DNA of 64,000 nucleotides, from the NCBI GenBank assembly GCA_910591455.2, contig OU342809.1, positions 21,260,349-21,324,348 of the forward strand, written 5' to 3'. The notes below the pieces were generated by a model. The model did no database searches and was not told where the DNA came from. It worked only from the letters and a program-made list of their open reading frames with translations. The translations under genes were made by a program, and so were the position numbers. Positions 23,465-36,218 of this stretch are shown here, piece after piece. The stretch's first letter is position 1. Each line of letters opens with the position of its first letter. This stretch comes from Pholis gunnellus. Lineage: Eukaryota > Chordata > Actinopteri > Perciformes > Pholidae.

Positions 23465-25250
23465 AACATAAAGACATACTTATTTTAATACTGGATTAAC
23501 AGAGAATGGCCTGGTCCAATTTAATAAATGTGTTTCATGCTCTGTGCTGGCCCTCTTGCAAAACCTTTTCAGGCCCAGTTGAAAGCCTGGGTGAGGTTTC
23601 CATTTGCTGAGGCCACGTTGAAATGGCCCAACAGGCTGTGTGCTACTGACTGTTCCTAGCTTCAACCTTTTGTGCTTCAACAAAAATGCAACATTTCCCT
23701 GTGCTAAAATGGCTCTCTAGGCTTTTGGTGCCATGACTGAATTTTATAGGAGAATACATTTTGAAAAGGATATATAACTGAATGGGGTATATTATAAGCA
23801 AAAAACTGCTTATTATGTTTCCACTTTGCAGAGAACCATCTTTGTACCTGGTAGAATGAAATACCAAAGGTGAAAGCTAATGCATTACACTACCTATACT
23901 TACCCCAATTAAAATTGGAAGACTCCCCTTTGACCAGCTTGGGAGCAAGCCCTACTAAGAATACATTTATCAACAGAGAGATATTTTAAAACAAAGAAGA
24001 GAGAGGGAAGTTTAAAATTATTCATATACATTTACATCCACCACTGGAACCAAAGGTATTAAGTTGAAAATAGGTGAAGTCTGCATTTAACCAGTTCTAA
24101 TAAGGCTTAGCTTATAAATTCACTTGCTATTTAAATCAAAGCAGCATTCTAAACACTGGTGAGACATTTTGTCACTTATATTTATATTAATTATTGTACT
24201 TTTTCAGTCCTATAACAACTCTGCCAACAGGCGCTTTATTTTATTGATTTATTTTAATATTAGTTTGCAATATTTGTATTGTTTACAACTTACAAAACAC
24301 TTGACTTGGTCATCGATGCTTTTCATATATATAGTTATATAATAGTGTATACACAGATGTTTCACTACTTGTGTACATAATGTAACAATCCTGTCTTTTA
24401 TTAACCTTTATTTGTCCAGCTCTGTTGTCCTTGCAGGTGTGAATGCTGAAATCATTTTGAACTCTTAGCTACTCATTCATATATTCACATAGAAACTCCA
24501 ATCAGACTTTCAGACATTCTTGGTCTTATTTAACATTCAAATCCCATTTAAACTATTTTAAAATATTAAACTATCTCAAAGCCCCTCTCGTTGTTTTACA
24601 TTAGTGTATTGGAGGGAATGTTCAGAGCTAGAGTGGATGACATCATCGCTAGTGTGGAGTGGAGTTTTAAAATCTTTTGAAAGAAATACCTCAAACTTGC
24701 AGCCGTTTCCACAATTTTCACTCTCTATACATAATTTAAGGTCAAAACTGTGGGAAAATGCTGGCTCATTCAAACAATGTCCCTGTAGAAGCAAACTCAA
24801 TTTTACCCATTCTAAACATTTGGACATAACAGCCTGAAAGTGACAGGAGCTCCAAGCAACAGCCCCATAGGAGCTAATGTTAACTGAGATCAGAACCACC
24901 AGGAGGGAAGCAAGCAGCGGTTTACTAACATGCGCCTATTGCCCCCTTTTTCTACATCACACACACATTTCAACGGGGGTCCTAAATCCTCTCATAAAAG
25001 TTAAAAAAACTTGAAATGATAGGAGTTACATTTTTATAGCTTAAACTTTGAGCTTAATTTAGCAGTTACTATCACCACGGCAACCTTAAATTGCTGCTCG
25101 ACAGGGACAGCTGATTGAGATTAGCTAATTAATGCAGTTTGACACACGCAGAGGCTACTGAAGAAAGCTGTATACAGTACTTCCTCCATACTGCGTTTGT
25201 CAGTAGTATGCAGTATGAAACTGTTCAATTGATTTATTTTGCAGTATATT
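23465..25250. other. No recognised gene
   Basis: AT-rich. A frame of about 77 codons at 24604-24837 has no recognised motif. Nothing accepted. Confidence 0.4.
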
Positions 25251-25695
25251 TGTCATGGGATGTGGTGCAGGGGTAGAGCAAAGACTCAAGCGCAGACACT
25301 GGAGACGAGGTGGAAGGCAAGGTTAATTTACTGGCACAAAAGTGGACAAAAACAGGAACCAAAAACAACTCCAACAGGGAGCACGGAAAATACAAACTGA
25401 AATGAAAGGCAAAGTCCAAAAAGACCAAGTCCAAACTCTGGCGGGAACAAACCTGGAACATGGCACGCGCGCACACAGGGAAGCAACTAAACGATCCAAC
25501 AAAACAACAGGGAAGCAGGGGTGTTTATATAAGAGGGGTTGACAGAGGGAAAACCCAGGGGCAGGTGATTGGGCACAGGTGTAGTGAATGAGGACAATCA
25601 GGAAACACACTCAGACACAGGAGGGAGCTGGGAGGAGACCAGGGGCGGAGCTACAGAGACAGAGACACAAAGGGGGCAAAGCCTAAACCGTGACA
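25251..25695 (-). mobile_element. Solo LTR (Gypsy-like), 445 bp
   Basis: Ends are TGTCATGGGATG and AAACCGTGACA, short inverted TG/CA termini. Flanks ATATT (25246-25250) and ATATA (25696-25700) match at four of five bases, an imperfect 5-bp duplication. Read on the minus strand it contains a TATATAAAC box (plus-strand 25523-25534) downstream of a GC-rich, GAG/CAG-rich part, as a promoter-bearing LTR would. No internal region flanks it. Inference: recombination between two LTRs left one copy. Confidence 0.7.
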
Positions 25696-28180
25696 ATATA
25701 GGTATAATTGAGGCATTAAAGTAATCGGCAGTACATGTGTTTTGGGATTTTTCTTTTTTCAAAGTGTGCATTAGCTCTCTTGGTGTGCTTATTTTATTGA
25801 ATAATGGTTAAATGAAATGTTTGTGACTTGAAGTCAAGCCAGGATTTAAACTTTAAACAAGCTCTTGAAGCACTGGACAATTCTTTTCCCGATATTATCA
25901 AAAACTTATTGACCTGTGAATTATTTTATTTTTTGCTTATGACCAATTTTTAATCTAAAAGATACGGCATGGATTATCTCTCCCACCCCTTAATGTATTC
26001 AAACAGCTCATGGTGAAATTAGGGAGAGGGGAGACTGTAAATGTAAAACGTCGGTCGACAAAATGTGCTCAAACTGCCTTTTCAGTTACAGCAACTGAAC
26101 AGTAACAATTCTATCCCAACAAATATTAGAACAAATTAGTTTTAGTCAGTTTAAAAATAATGTTAAAACGCGACATGGAGGCTTGTGGAGCTTTTCAACT
26201 CAAAAAAGGATGATAACCACAATTTTCCGTTACTTTTTATTGAACATTTGCGTTGTGATATTTAAACAAACCATCAAACAGGGAAATAAAAGAATCTTGT
26301 CAACAAGCCAGCTCACAGCCGGGTCTGTGAGTGTGACTGGCTAACTAGCGGCACCGGCGGTCGCTAACGTGTTGTTACGCCAGTTGGTGGAACTTCTCAA
26401 CTCAGTACATTTTTCGTAAATTGCCAATATTCAATATCTACGCAGTTGCGTGCTTCTCCATAAAAAAACTGTCAGAAGCGATTTCACTGAGAACATAGCA
26501 AACGGAAATACTGTTGTTGTGACCACAGACTGTACCGTTGCAGTGCTTTGCATTGATGGATACAGTAGGCAATAGTACCAGAGATATTATTTTACGAATC
26601 AGTACGACATCCGGGTGTGTCCCAACTTCGTCTGTCATGCCTTGTTTTACCCAGTCTCTAAATTCTCCTGTCATTTCAGGTCCAATGCCTCCCTTCAGCC
26701 TCTGATTACCTCACTCTAAGCTTCCCCACCCATACTTTTTGCCTAGTTTTCCAGGAATTATTCTGTTATTCTTTTCTGCCCCTCCCTTACCTTTTGACTG
26801 TGTGGTTTGACCCTCTGCTTGTAAGTAAGTAAACCACTTCTACCTGAACTTGAGATGGTGTGTTGTCATGCTTTTGGGTTCAAGGCTACATCCAGTTTTT
26901 ACAGGGTGTCGTACCACCCCTTCATAAAAAAAAGTCCTAAAGAGTAACTGTATCTTAACAGGAAACTGAAGATGAGGCAAGATTTTCAAAATAAAAGTCC
27001 CAGAAGGTAACTGTATCTTAACGGATAACTCTGCGGATTCATTTAATCAACGATTAGCTTGAATTAGAGTTTTTCAAAAATATGTTTGAAAGCTTTAAAA
27101 CTGAGCAATTCCGGTTAACTTTTGTCTGCTCCCTATTCCTTAACAGAACTTTATTGTTTGCGAGCTAGCTAACTAAAAAGTCAGTTAGTTAGCCAAATGT
27201 TACTCATGATGGCTCGGCAGAGAAGCTCTCATTTCCCTCCCTTTGAGAAAAACTGTTGGCCGAACGAATGGATTAATATTGCCAAATAATGGAACAATAG
27301 CACAGTAAGAAGAAAAAAAAGAAGGACTGCCTGTTGGTCCAATCTTCCCATCAATCCATTGCAAAAACCTCCTCAAGTGCACGTTTAAGGTTAATACTGG
27401 ATCACATTTAAAATTTGAGTTTAAAGTTTTGGTGCAACATGTTTGGATCTAATTCAACTGCGTCTTTATGTAGATTAAACCTACCAATGCAGTTAAGCAT
27501 TAGCTTTTCAACATCCAGCCTTCACACCACCACTTGTTCAGAAATAGTGTGTATTTCCTTGCCGATATTTATTTTTCTGTGCAAGTACATCAAGAGAGCA
27601 TGCAAAAAAAGCAGAGTGAAACTCATTGTATGTGCCCACATACTTGACCAATTAAGGTTATTATAAGGTGCACCATGCCACACTGCATTTGAGGATCCAA
27701 GCAGGAATGACCACTCCAGGAATTTCTGTGAACACACAAGAGAAGATGAGTTTGAATGAGCCTCATGACAAGTGAACACACTACACTGTATACACACAGT
27801 AGGCTACCACATAGAAACATTACTAAATTAGACCAAGACTTTAACAACAAAGCTCAACAAAGCCTCAGTTACATTTATCATGAATGCTACAGTGATGCAC
27901 TGATGCCGTTAAGCAATTAATGTAACCCTCTCGTGCTCCAGCAGAATTGTTAGGTGGAAAGCTCCGATAAAAACACATTGTGCAGTGTGTTTGTGTGTGT
28001 GCACGTGTGTGTGCATGCGTAATCCCTCTCCAACTACTCTCCCTAGGCTGTTACTGTAAATAATAATGCGTTCTCAGCCTGGTTAAATAAGATCTAGAAA
28101 AAGTTTGAACTTCACAGTTATGAATTGCTTGACATTACCCATCTGTCTTTTTGACACCATGCGTTCACTGTGCAACAATC
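25696..28180. other. No recognised gene; LTR-like and tandem fragments
   Basis: 26690-26915 has a pyrimidine-rich part ending near CTTGTAAGTAAGTAAACC and then CCTGAACTTGAG, like the tail of a Gypsy LTR, with no defined boundaries. A direct repeat AAAAGTCC(T/C)(A)(A/G)A...GTAACTGTATCTTAAC occurs at 26928-26962 and 26992-27026. Confidence 0.35.
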
Positions 28181-28185
28181 TGCTT

Positions 28186-28472
28186 CACACACACACACAC
28201 ACTCCCTTGTCTCCCACTACGGTTGTTTCACTGGTGCCCCGTTCTCCGCAGCTCGCACACACAAATACAAATGTATTTCAGCATATCCACACACACACAC
28301 ACACACACACACACATGAGAACACGGCAGAAAACACAGCGTGCGCACACACACTTGAACTCAAAGGGAAAATAAAAGGCACTGAAAAACGGCTTGCCTCC
28401 CTGCCTCTCTCCATATGCTTTGTCTGCCCTCATTAAAAGTGATGGGTGCACATCACACACACACACACACAT
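28186..28472. repeat. Cluster of (CA)n microsatellites
   Basis: (CA)n at 28186-28202, 28289-28314 and 28454-28470 within 300 bp. Confidence 0.9.
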
Positions 28473-28986
28473 GCGGACACACACATCAAATCACATCATA
28501 CCCAACTGTCATATTAGTAAAATATTAATGGTGAGCACGCCTGCTTGATATCCTCTTACTGTGTGTGTTTGTGCATCAGTTCCCTGTCAGACGGAGGATG
28601 TGTGTGTGTGTATGTTTGTGTGTGTGAGAGATTTAAAGAGAGAAACAGAGACAAAGATCAGAAATCTGTGTGGCCATCTGACATGAAGGAAGACTGAAGT
28701 AATTGGGTCGAGAGAGAGGTAGAGAGAGAGAGAGGGAGATGGAGAGAGCCTGAGAAAGAGTAAGAGAAGGATGACTAGAAGAGTGTGGAGGTAGAGAAAG
28801 GGAGAAAGATAGAAAGATATGGAAATGGTGGAAGAGAAAGCAAACCAGGAAGAGTTCTCCATCCGTGGAAAAGAGATACGAGCCAATACACAGTTCAAAA
28901 TTTGAATAGATGCCATTCCTGTTAAATGTAAACTGCATGTGTGTGTGTGCGCTTGCATTTGAGGCTGTAGTTTCTCTTTTCTACAG

Positions 28987-29015
28987 GATGCCATTGTCAG
29001 AATATACATTGTCTG
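28987..29015 (+). other. Candidate micro-exon, 29 bp
   Basis: TTTCTCTTTTCTACAG is followed by 29 bp and then GTGAGG. Both splice signals are good. All three frames are open; one reads MPLSEYTLS. Product unrecognised, and no adjoining exon was found. Confidence 0.2.
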
Positions 29016-29442
29016 GTGAGGGAACACTGGAATATGTCTGACTCAATAAATCCCATTTTTATAATGATTTTTATAACTAGGTGTTGTCTAATGTGCATCT
29101 TGAAGACAGATGCATATCAGATATACAACGTTTAGGTCATGGACCTTCATCTAACATCCAACTGACAGTAAAAAAAAAACATCTTTATCACACAGACTGC
29201 AACAATCAAAATGGGAGAATATCCGGCTTCAATATGAGACTTGAACCAGTTATCATCGATCCCATATTTGAGTAATTGTTTTGCATTGCCCAGTATTTTT
29301 TTTTTAATCAATTACCGAGATTGTAATTGTCTCAGGTGCATGTGAATTGATTTGTGATCTTGATTGGTCGTTGCAGTTTAATGATGTTGTGTAAAAAACA
29401 TCCAAGAATAAAACATTTGTGAAATTGCCCTTTTTTTCCCCC

Positions 29443-29670
29443 ACCCCACCACGGCACCCTGGGTAGCCAAAGCGCTATGGATCTACCTTGCCTGGGTCCT
29501 TGGATGGCTCAGTCTTCAAGTTTTACAGCCTGAATATGAAAGTGTACCCAGATACAGTGATGACTTCAGGATCAGGGGAGCCTCAGACTGCCATAGTCCA
29601 CCCACACAGGTGTTTTCACTTGTGTACTGATTACACCGCTTCTTGTGCAGAGTCTCCTCCAACAGTTTAA
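29443..29670 (+). other. Open segment, coding status uncertain
   Basis: A frame of about 60 codons to TAA at 29668-29670 reads FKFYSLNMKVYPDTVMTSGS and EPQTAIVHPHR. It has a natural-looking composition and an AG before TCTTCAAG, but a weak pyrimidine tract. No family recognised. Confidence 0.15.
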
Positions 29671-30215
29671 AGCTGTGAAAAGATGATCACAGCATCTCCA
29701 CCACCTGCTGCTGATTGATTTATATCTCTAATCATAATTAAGCAAATCTTAATTTTCAGCGTTGCATTGCTTCTTTAGATTTGGTATTTTTTTATCTCTG
29801 GAAAAATTTTATTCATTCACCAATTTGTATTTGTATTTATTTCCAAGAACATTTACACCTGACAAAAGTTTAAGACATAATAAAACAAATATGAAAATGT
29901 ACAATAGAATATGATAAACAAACAAAATAAGTACGTTAAAATAAGTCTTCAATGTGCTATTCTGAACATCCAGCATCTGTTTCCCGTCAACGTTCTTTGA
30001 ACCGCAGGAAGAGCTTCAGAAGACGGGGTCGGGAAAAAAAACACAACAGCACTGAACTCTATTTGACAAGTGATCTCTGGGACACATGTTGCAAAACAAA
30101 CACCACATCGATGGTTGCCCAGCAACACAGGCGGTAGCACAAATGATAACAAGCAACCTTGTCAAACAACCAGCCAACAGGGGAAGCGCGGACACCCGGG
30201 GCAAGTAGTCACAAC

Positions 30216-30383
30216 ATGTCGGTGCACGGAGCTAATACCGGGGATATCGAGAAGGACGAAAATGGAAAAGGGACACCAGGAATAAGGCAAGGTGTGTGGG
30301 AGAAAGTAAAAGAGATAGTTGAGAAAGCGATAGAGCAGGAGGAGGAGGAGGAGGTGAAGGGAGAAGGATGTGGGGTACCTTGA
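30216..30383 (+). CDS. Small ORF, 55 aa, function unknown
   Basis: ATG at 30216 begins MSVHGANTGDIEKDENGKG; the frame continues to a Glu-rich run after VWEKVKEIVEKAIEQ and ends TGA at 30381-30383. The middle predicts as an amphipathic charged helix. A donor-like GAG|GTGAAG sits in the Glu run, so it could also be a first exon. The same frame is open upstream without an ATG. No signal peptide, membrane segment or recognised domain. The (GAG)n run inflates openness, so confidence is low. Confidence 0.18.
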   Translation: MSVHGANTGDIEKDENGKGTPGIRQGVWEKVKEIVEKAIEQEEEEEVKGEGCGVP

Positions 30384-30580
30384 AGGAGCAGCACAGTTAA
30401 AGAAGACAAAGCGTTATTGCTGCTCGGCTACACGGGGATGAGCAGAGGGTCTCTCGTTCCGTCTCTCTCACACACACAAATACACACTAGGGGCAGAGGG
30501 GATGCCTCTGTGGGCACCAAGGTCCTTCCTCTCGGTAAATTAAAACCATTAATAACCAACTGGGAGAACAGGGAGAATAA

Positions 30581-30593
30581 GGGGGGGGGGGGG
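30581..30593. repeat. Poly-G tract, 13 bp
   Basis: Thirteen consecutive G in a G-rich, purine-rich stretch. Confidence 0.9.
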
Positions 30594-31013
30594 TAGAGGG
30601 CAGGGAGAGAGAGAGAAAGAGATGTAAGAGAGAGTGATTTTTCGGGGATGGTGATTTAGAAAGAAAGATTGGTGAACGGCAGGTAAACTGATGGGGAACT
30701 GGTGCAACAGAGAGAAAGTGTAGAAAGGACAATGAGAGATACATTGGGTATCTTTAGGAGAGCATGGGGGTGGCTGTATAAATCACTGTGATTGGCTGAA
30801 AAGAGATGTTCTGGAGTTGTGCGGTGTGCAACTTTATGGCTGTGTCCAATGGCCGTGGGTTACAACAGATGGAGAGTATGGAGGTACTAAGAACAAAAGT
30901 GTGTATGTATGTGAGGCTTGTGTGTGCATGTGCAAAAATGTACTTCCAGATGTGTCTAGTGAGAGTAGTGAGAGCGTGTACGGTGTCTAAAGTGATGTCC
31001 TGGGAGGGTGCAT

Positions 31014-31014
<1 letters not shown>

Positions 31015-31077
<63 letters not shown>
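31015..31077. repeat. (TG)n microsatellite, about 31 units
   Basis: Uninterrupted TG repeat of about 63 bp. Confidence 0.97.
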
Positions 31078-31078
<1 letters not shown>

Positions 31079-32240
31079 GTGGCCTGGGAGAGCACTAATG
31101 TCTCATCTGTCTTCTGGAGTAAAACAGTGTGAAAACAATAAACAGTGCTATGTGATGACACAGGGAGAGGGAGGCCAGTGAGACAGGTTCAGAAACAGAT
31201 GGAAAGACAGTTTGAGTGTGATAGTGTGTGAGAGGAAAAGAAAGATGTCAGGGACTGGTAAGATTGGACTTAAATAAATTGCAGACATTTGGGAACACTG
31301 AAATCCATCAGGACTTAGTTGAAGCAACGGGTGGATGATCAGATCAGAACAAGCTTAAAGACGAGCCAGAATATCTCGAGCCTATCGTAGATATTAAGCA
31401 ATGTTTCATATTTCTTAACGTGAAACGTTTCAAACAAAAAAAACATTTTGATTTAGGATATTATGTCATTTGATTACTTCAAATTGTTATAATTATGCCA
31501 TGGAGCGCTGCAGGAATGAGTCCTAAAACATTTTGTTCGCATTTTTATACGTTCGGTCACCTCGTCTCAACGTCAATGGGTTTTTGTTTAGATTCTTAAA
31601 ATACAAAATACGGCAGCAGAAAACCCTCTTGAAGCCGTGACGTGTCTTTAAAAAGGCAGTCGCTAACAAATGGCTAAATAAGACTACAAAACGTCATGAA
31701 GCCGAATGATAGTCCGCCTTTAGCTTAGTGGCCTTCACGTGGAAGTCATGCGACCGTGGTGTATTTTGATTTTAACCTAACATGAGCCTTTTTACTTCAG
31801 GTGATTGCAGTCGCACATCATATAAGAGGCAAAGTTACTTCCTAAACTTTGCCTCTGAGCTTATTAGGGGGATTTTGTTGAGGTATCCATTAGATGCCAG
31901 GTTGGCCTACAAAAGGACATCATACCTGCCGCCCTCTATAGAAAGTGCAGGTGTGATTTAATGACGTGCAGAACATGTTAATAACTGAGTCAAAAGAAAC
32001 AATGAAAAATAGAGTTGGCCCGGGTTTTTGTGAAAAAGTGTCTTATTTGTTACAATTCAAAAAGAGTGTACAATCAGAGAGTTCTATAGTCTGGGTACAA
32101 AGTATAAAGTAATGATAATATAACTGTAAAGGCAGTGCAAATGGCGTTGGTACCTTGTAGTAAAAGTTACATCCAACGATTAATATTAGTGAGATTGCCT
32201 ATAGCAACCGTAAGCCCACCGCATCAATTCTGTGTTGTAT
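31078..32240. other. No recognised gene
   Basis: A tRNA-like A-box (TAGCTTAGTGG, 31721-31731) lacks a following B-box and was not accepted as a tRNA. Confidence 0.4.
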
Positions 32241-32255
32241 CCCCCCCCCCCCCCC
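32241..32255. repeat. Poly-C tract, 15 bp
   Basis: Fifteen consecutive C. Confidence 0.9.
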
Positions 32256-32435
32256 TCTGTTGTTCACATGTTCATTTATGTTCATCCAAATCTGCCAGAT
32301 AGTTCAGCGGTTTCGTAAGCAGCTCCAGCCTTGAGTCACCTCACTGAGTTTTTTCATCAACGCGCACACACACACACACATTGATACAAGCCTATTCATG
32401 CACATGCTCACAGCCATTTATAGACACACACACAT

Positions 32436-32439
<4 letters not shown>

Positions 32440-32476
<37 letters not shown>
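32440..32476. repeat. (CA)n microsatellite
   Basis: About 18 CA units; a shorter (CA)n precedes it at 32365-32380. Confidence 0.95.
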
Positions 32477-32477
<1 letters not shown>

Positions 32478-33316
32478 CTGAATGAGTTTGGTCCTAACAA
32501 AAAGATGTTACAGAGTGTCAAACCAATATCTGTCTCTCTTCACTGCTGCCTACCTCTCCATTTTCAGCTCAAGGACAGAGAAAGGGAGGCAGTCGGAGGG
32601 AAAAAAAGAGTGCGAAAGTGAGAGAGCGACTGACAGGAAGAAAGAGACAAGAAGAGTGATATGAGAAAAACCTTTCATTTTAATACATGCAGGCTTTTTA
32701 ATAAATGTTACAGAACATCTCTATTCACAGTTGAATGGCTAAGAAAGAAACGGCTGTGGCCGTGTGAAAACCCTTGAACATTTCTGTTGATACACCGTCA
32801 TTAACAGATAACCACGTCAGCAGCATTAAACAACCAATGTAAAGGTTTAAGAGGTCTTAATCCAGCAAGCAATGCCTTTAATAGTCCATCATTACTACAG
32901 TTAAAAGAGAACCAAAAGAAATTCAATATACAACAACGTTTTTTTAAACTGATGTGAGGAGTCTGAATTTTGTATGTGAGTCCTTGCACTAAGTCGCTTG
33001 CACAAATATATGCACAGGAGGCGATTCAGGGGTTGTGGGTGTGGATTGAGGTAGCTGGTGTGGAGAATGTTTACCAAATGGAGAAAATGTGTTTGGAAAT
33101 CTAAGAATTGAGCAAAAAGAGGAAATATTAGTTACACTGGCAAAGCACCACCGGCATACTGTGCTCAGTTTGTTTAATGACAGTGAAAATGTTTTCAAGA
33201 TATATATAATGGTACGATTCTTTTTATGAAGATAATAGTGACTACGTTAACATACGCAAAATATGACGGCTTTTGGCCTCATTCATACCCAGCTGTTTCT
33301 GTGGCTGATGAAAATA

Positions 33317-33795
33317 AATATTCCATTTATATTCCCGTTTACATGCAGCAGTGCATATTCTGATTAACGGGGACTGTTTGACCGTGCAAAGGCAGCCTCC
33401 CTCTTTCATTCCTTCAACCACCTTCTTGAAAAGGTAAGCTTTGTGATATTTGTAAAAATATGTTGATACCCAAGTTCAGTTTAAAGGTAGGTGTGTTCCT
33501 CCTTCTAAATGGAAATATGGGCTTTTCTTTGGGGGCATTCTTCTCTGCAAACAGGCGTGTGGCCGTGTGTCGCAAACTGCTGTAGAATCCCAATTAAAGA
33601 CACATATTCCGAATGCGCTGTATACATTTCTAAAGGACGCTCCTAAAACCCGGATAATATCGGCATATCCCACATGTGGTAATCTGGAAAATTCTCCATT
33701 CGGATTAAGACCTAATTCGAAATATCTAAATGGAATATGCTGTTTACGTGACGCATATCACATTTGGAATATAGTCATGAACGAAATAAAAGTGG
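33317..33795. repeat. Possible MITE with imperfect terminal inverted repeats
   Basis: ATTCCATTTATATTCCCGTT (33321 onward) is partly complementary to the 33757-33790 end, and the interior repeats GCATATTC-type words in both orientations. No target duplication found. Tentative. Confidence 0.3.
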
Positions 33796-36215
33796 AATAT
33801 AAAGTGCATTTAAAAGTAGTCACTGTCAGGGGAGAACAATAGTGACAATCCCATCGTCAGGAGCCACAGCACACAGATACAATCCATGCTTTTGTCTGTA
33901 ACCATCTACTGGTAAACTGGGGTCAGATATTGAGCTACATTTGAAGGTCTTCACTATGCCATGTCTTCACTATGCCAACAATGTGACACTAGAAGGCTGA
34001 CTTTACATGAATCTGCTGAATTTAAGACGTTTATTACTTCAATTATTTAGAGTAATTGCTCATTTATATCAACAGATTAAAAAACAAATTCAAATCGCAG
34101 CCGCCTTGTTTCGACAACACTGCGAATAGACAAATATATCATTCACAAATGTGTGAAGCATAGATCATTAACAGCTGTGTTGCAGAACGAACTAGGGAGA
34201 ACAGGAAATGGAGTGATGGAAGACTTGGAGAGAGAGAGAAAGTTAAAGCTGCATGGGACGACCACTAGCATTCTGCCAGTATTGTTTAGCGATTACAAGA
34301 CAAGCTGTTGTGTGTGTAATTATGTTTATTACCTTTTTAATACACATCCCCGTGCAGTCATTTCATTCTGGTCGTGTTTCCCGTCCCGGTGATGGGTCGC
34401 TGATTGCTGCACTCAGCCGTTTTATTAAGGCCTAATTAAATTTACGTTATTTTGGTCCCGCCGTCAGCAACACACACAGAGTCGTGAGGAGCGACGTTTG
34501 TGTGGATTTGGAGAGAAGCATCTACATGCTTGCATTTGTGCGTGAGTTGAACGCAGGTCCCCTTGATCCAGTCCACCATGACCACTTTATTCGGCATCAA
34601 TAGAAAATAAGAGCGCTTGTAATGCTTGTGTGTGTGAGCGCTGCAGGGACGCCCCGGTTATTACTACTCACCATCTCTTCCTCTCACCTTTACTTCTTCA
34701 CTCTCTTTTCTGGAACCTTTCCATCTCTTACCCCCCCCCCCCCATGTCATCGGACTCTAGAGTACACACCCACACACATGCACACTAAAGCCTGTGTCAC
34801 TCAGGTTTGTACGCATGAGACACAAATATTCATGGGGAAATGTCGGACAAGTACTCACTCACACAGACGTTGAGTGTGTCTTGTCTCGCGCGAGTGTCTC
34901 TGCTCGGAAGACAAATCCTACATTCATCACACGACAGACACCTATGACCCAGTGTATGCCAATGAAATGTAGACGGAAGGTAATTAAACAGGGATCAGGC
35001 TGCTCTTTATCAAGGGCTCTTCACTGCTGGGCTAAATTAACCTCTGCCCACACACACACACACACACACATCGTGCATAAAAGGAGCCGTACACACACTT
35101 AAAGACACATGCACATTTGCATATGTAGATAGACTTATAGAGATATACAGACACATGGATGCACAATGATGCACATCATCACTGGAATGCATTTTGAAGG
35201 TTGGTGCTTCAGAATAGAATCTCCTCAAAATCACTAAATTACTTTTAAGTTTTCTGAACTAAGAAAAGATGATAAAAGCACTCAAACAAGCAGCGGCTTG
35301 AATTTGATTGTTGAGTTGAATGTAATCTGTCCTTTTCATAAATACCTTGAGCTTGGGTGACCATACTTTCAAACCTCCAAAGGGGGACCCTGAAGATACT
35401 GCACGTTCGTGCACGTACCGTAGGAGTGCTATTGTATATTGCTATCTGGCAGTCTTAATATAATATTTTCTATCGACATTTCCACCGTGCGCAACTGAAA
35501 ATGTCCTCTTCCAGTGCGCTTTCATTATCGGGTACTTTGCGAAGGACGGAGTAAGCCTCTGGAGCTCTTTAGAAAAGGCCAACTTTCTTTTCGGCATAAC
35601 GGCTAACCGTTAGCATTCTAACAGGTTAGAATGCGTCATAGCAACAGCTTTGACAATGACTCATTGATTGATTGACACACAAAACATTCTTTATGTTTTC
35701 ATATTAGATTAATGAGTAGGACAGAATAATGATGAACATATCCGTATGTAAGCGCTGAAAACAAGTATATTATATACTTTAATTGTGGTGAATATTGGGA
35801 ACATTTTGACCACAATTTTAGGTTATCAAAAGTAATTAAGATAAACATTTTTTAAAACGAGAGTTTACCAGAGACCTTTTATTAATTTAGAAACATTGAC
35901 CAAATTCGATATTTTTATGATTTAAAGCTTTACACCTCAAGGACAAGGTGTTACATCGAAAGTGTGTAACAATGAACTTTTAGCAACTGCAGCTACATTG
36001 TTCAGCAGGTAGGTTTTATGCTATCAAAAAAAACAAAAACAAAACAGAGCCATTCAGAGGTGAAGTGGTGGTTTGATGAAGAGATGTGCCTGTTAACTTT
36101 CCTCCAACATGGCGGATGACCAGTGCAGAATTGCACCACAGCTGGCTTGGCAGTCATAGAGAGGTGCAGACGTTATATGGGGGATAATGGCGCACATTTT
36201 CACCAACTCTCACCT
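33796..36215. other. No recognised gene
   Basis: Poly-C 34731-34743 (13 bp) and (CA)n 35049-35071. The 34380-34560 stretch (GGCCTAATTAAATTTACG and neighbours) is complex non-repetitive DNA that could be a conserved element, but nothing in the window proves it. Confidence 0.4.
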
Positions 36216-36218
36216 GGA

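Noticed and set aside
26690..26915. Possible Gypsy LTR tail
   Set aside because: Composition and the CTTGTAAGTAAGTAAACC segment are suggestive, but no TG start, CA end, duplication or second copy was found.
30754..31161. 135-codon minus-strand frame
   Set aside because: Central part is His-Thr from the (TG)n tract.
31711..31765. tRNA-like segment with A-box TAGCTTAGTGG
   Set aside because: No B-box (GGTTCGAAT-type) follows and no cloverleaf can be drawn; at best a decayed tRNA-derived fragment.
33420..33440. Strong donor GAAAAG|GTAAGC at 33431
   Set aside because: No acceptable acceptor or open frame upstream.
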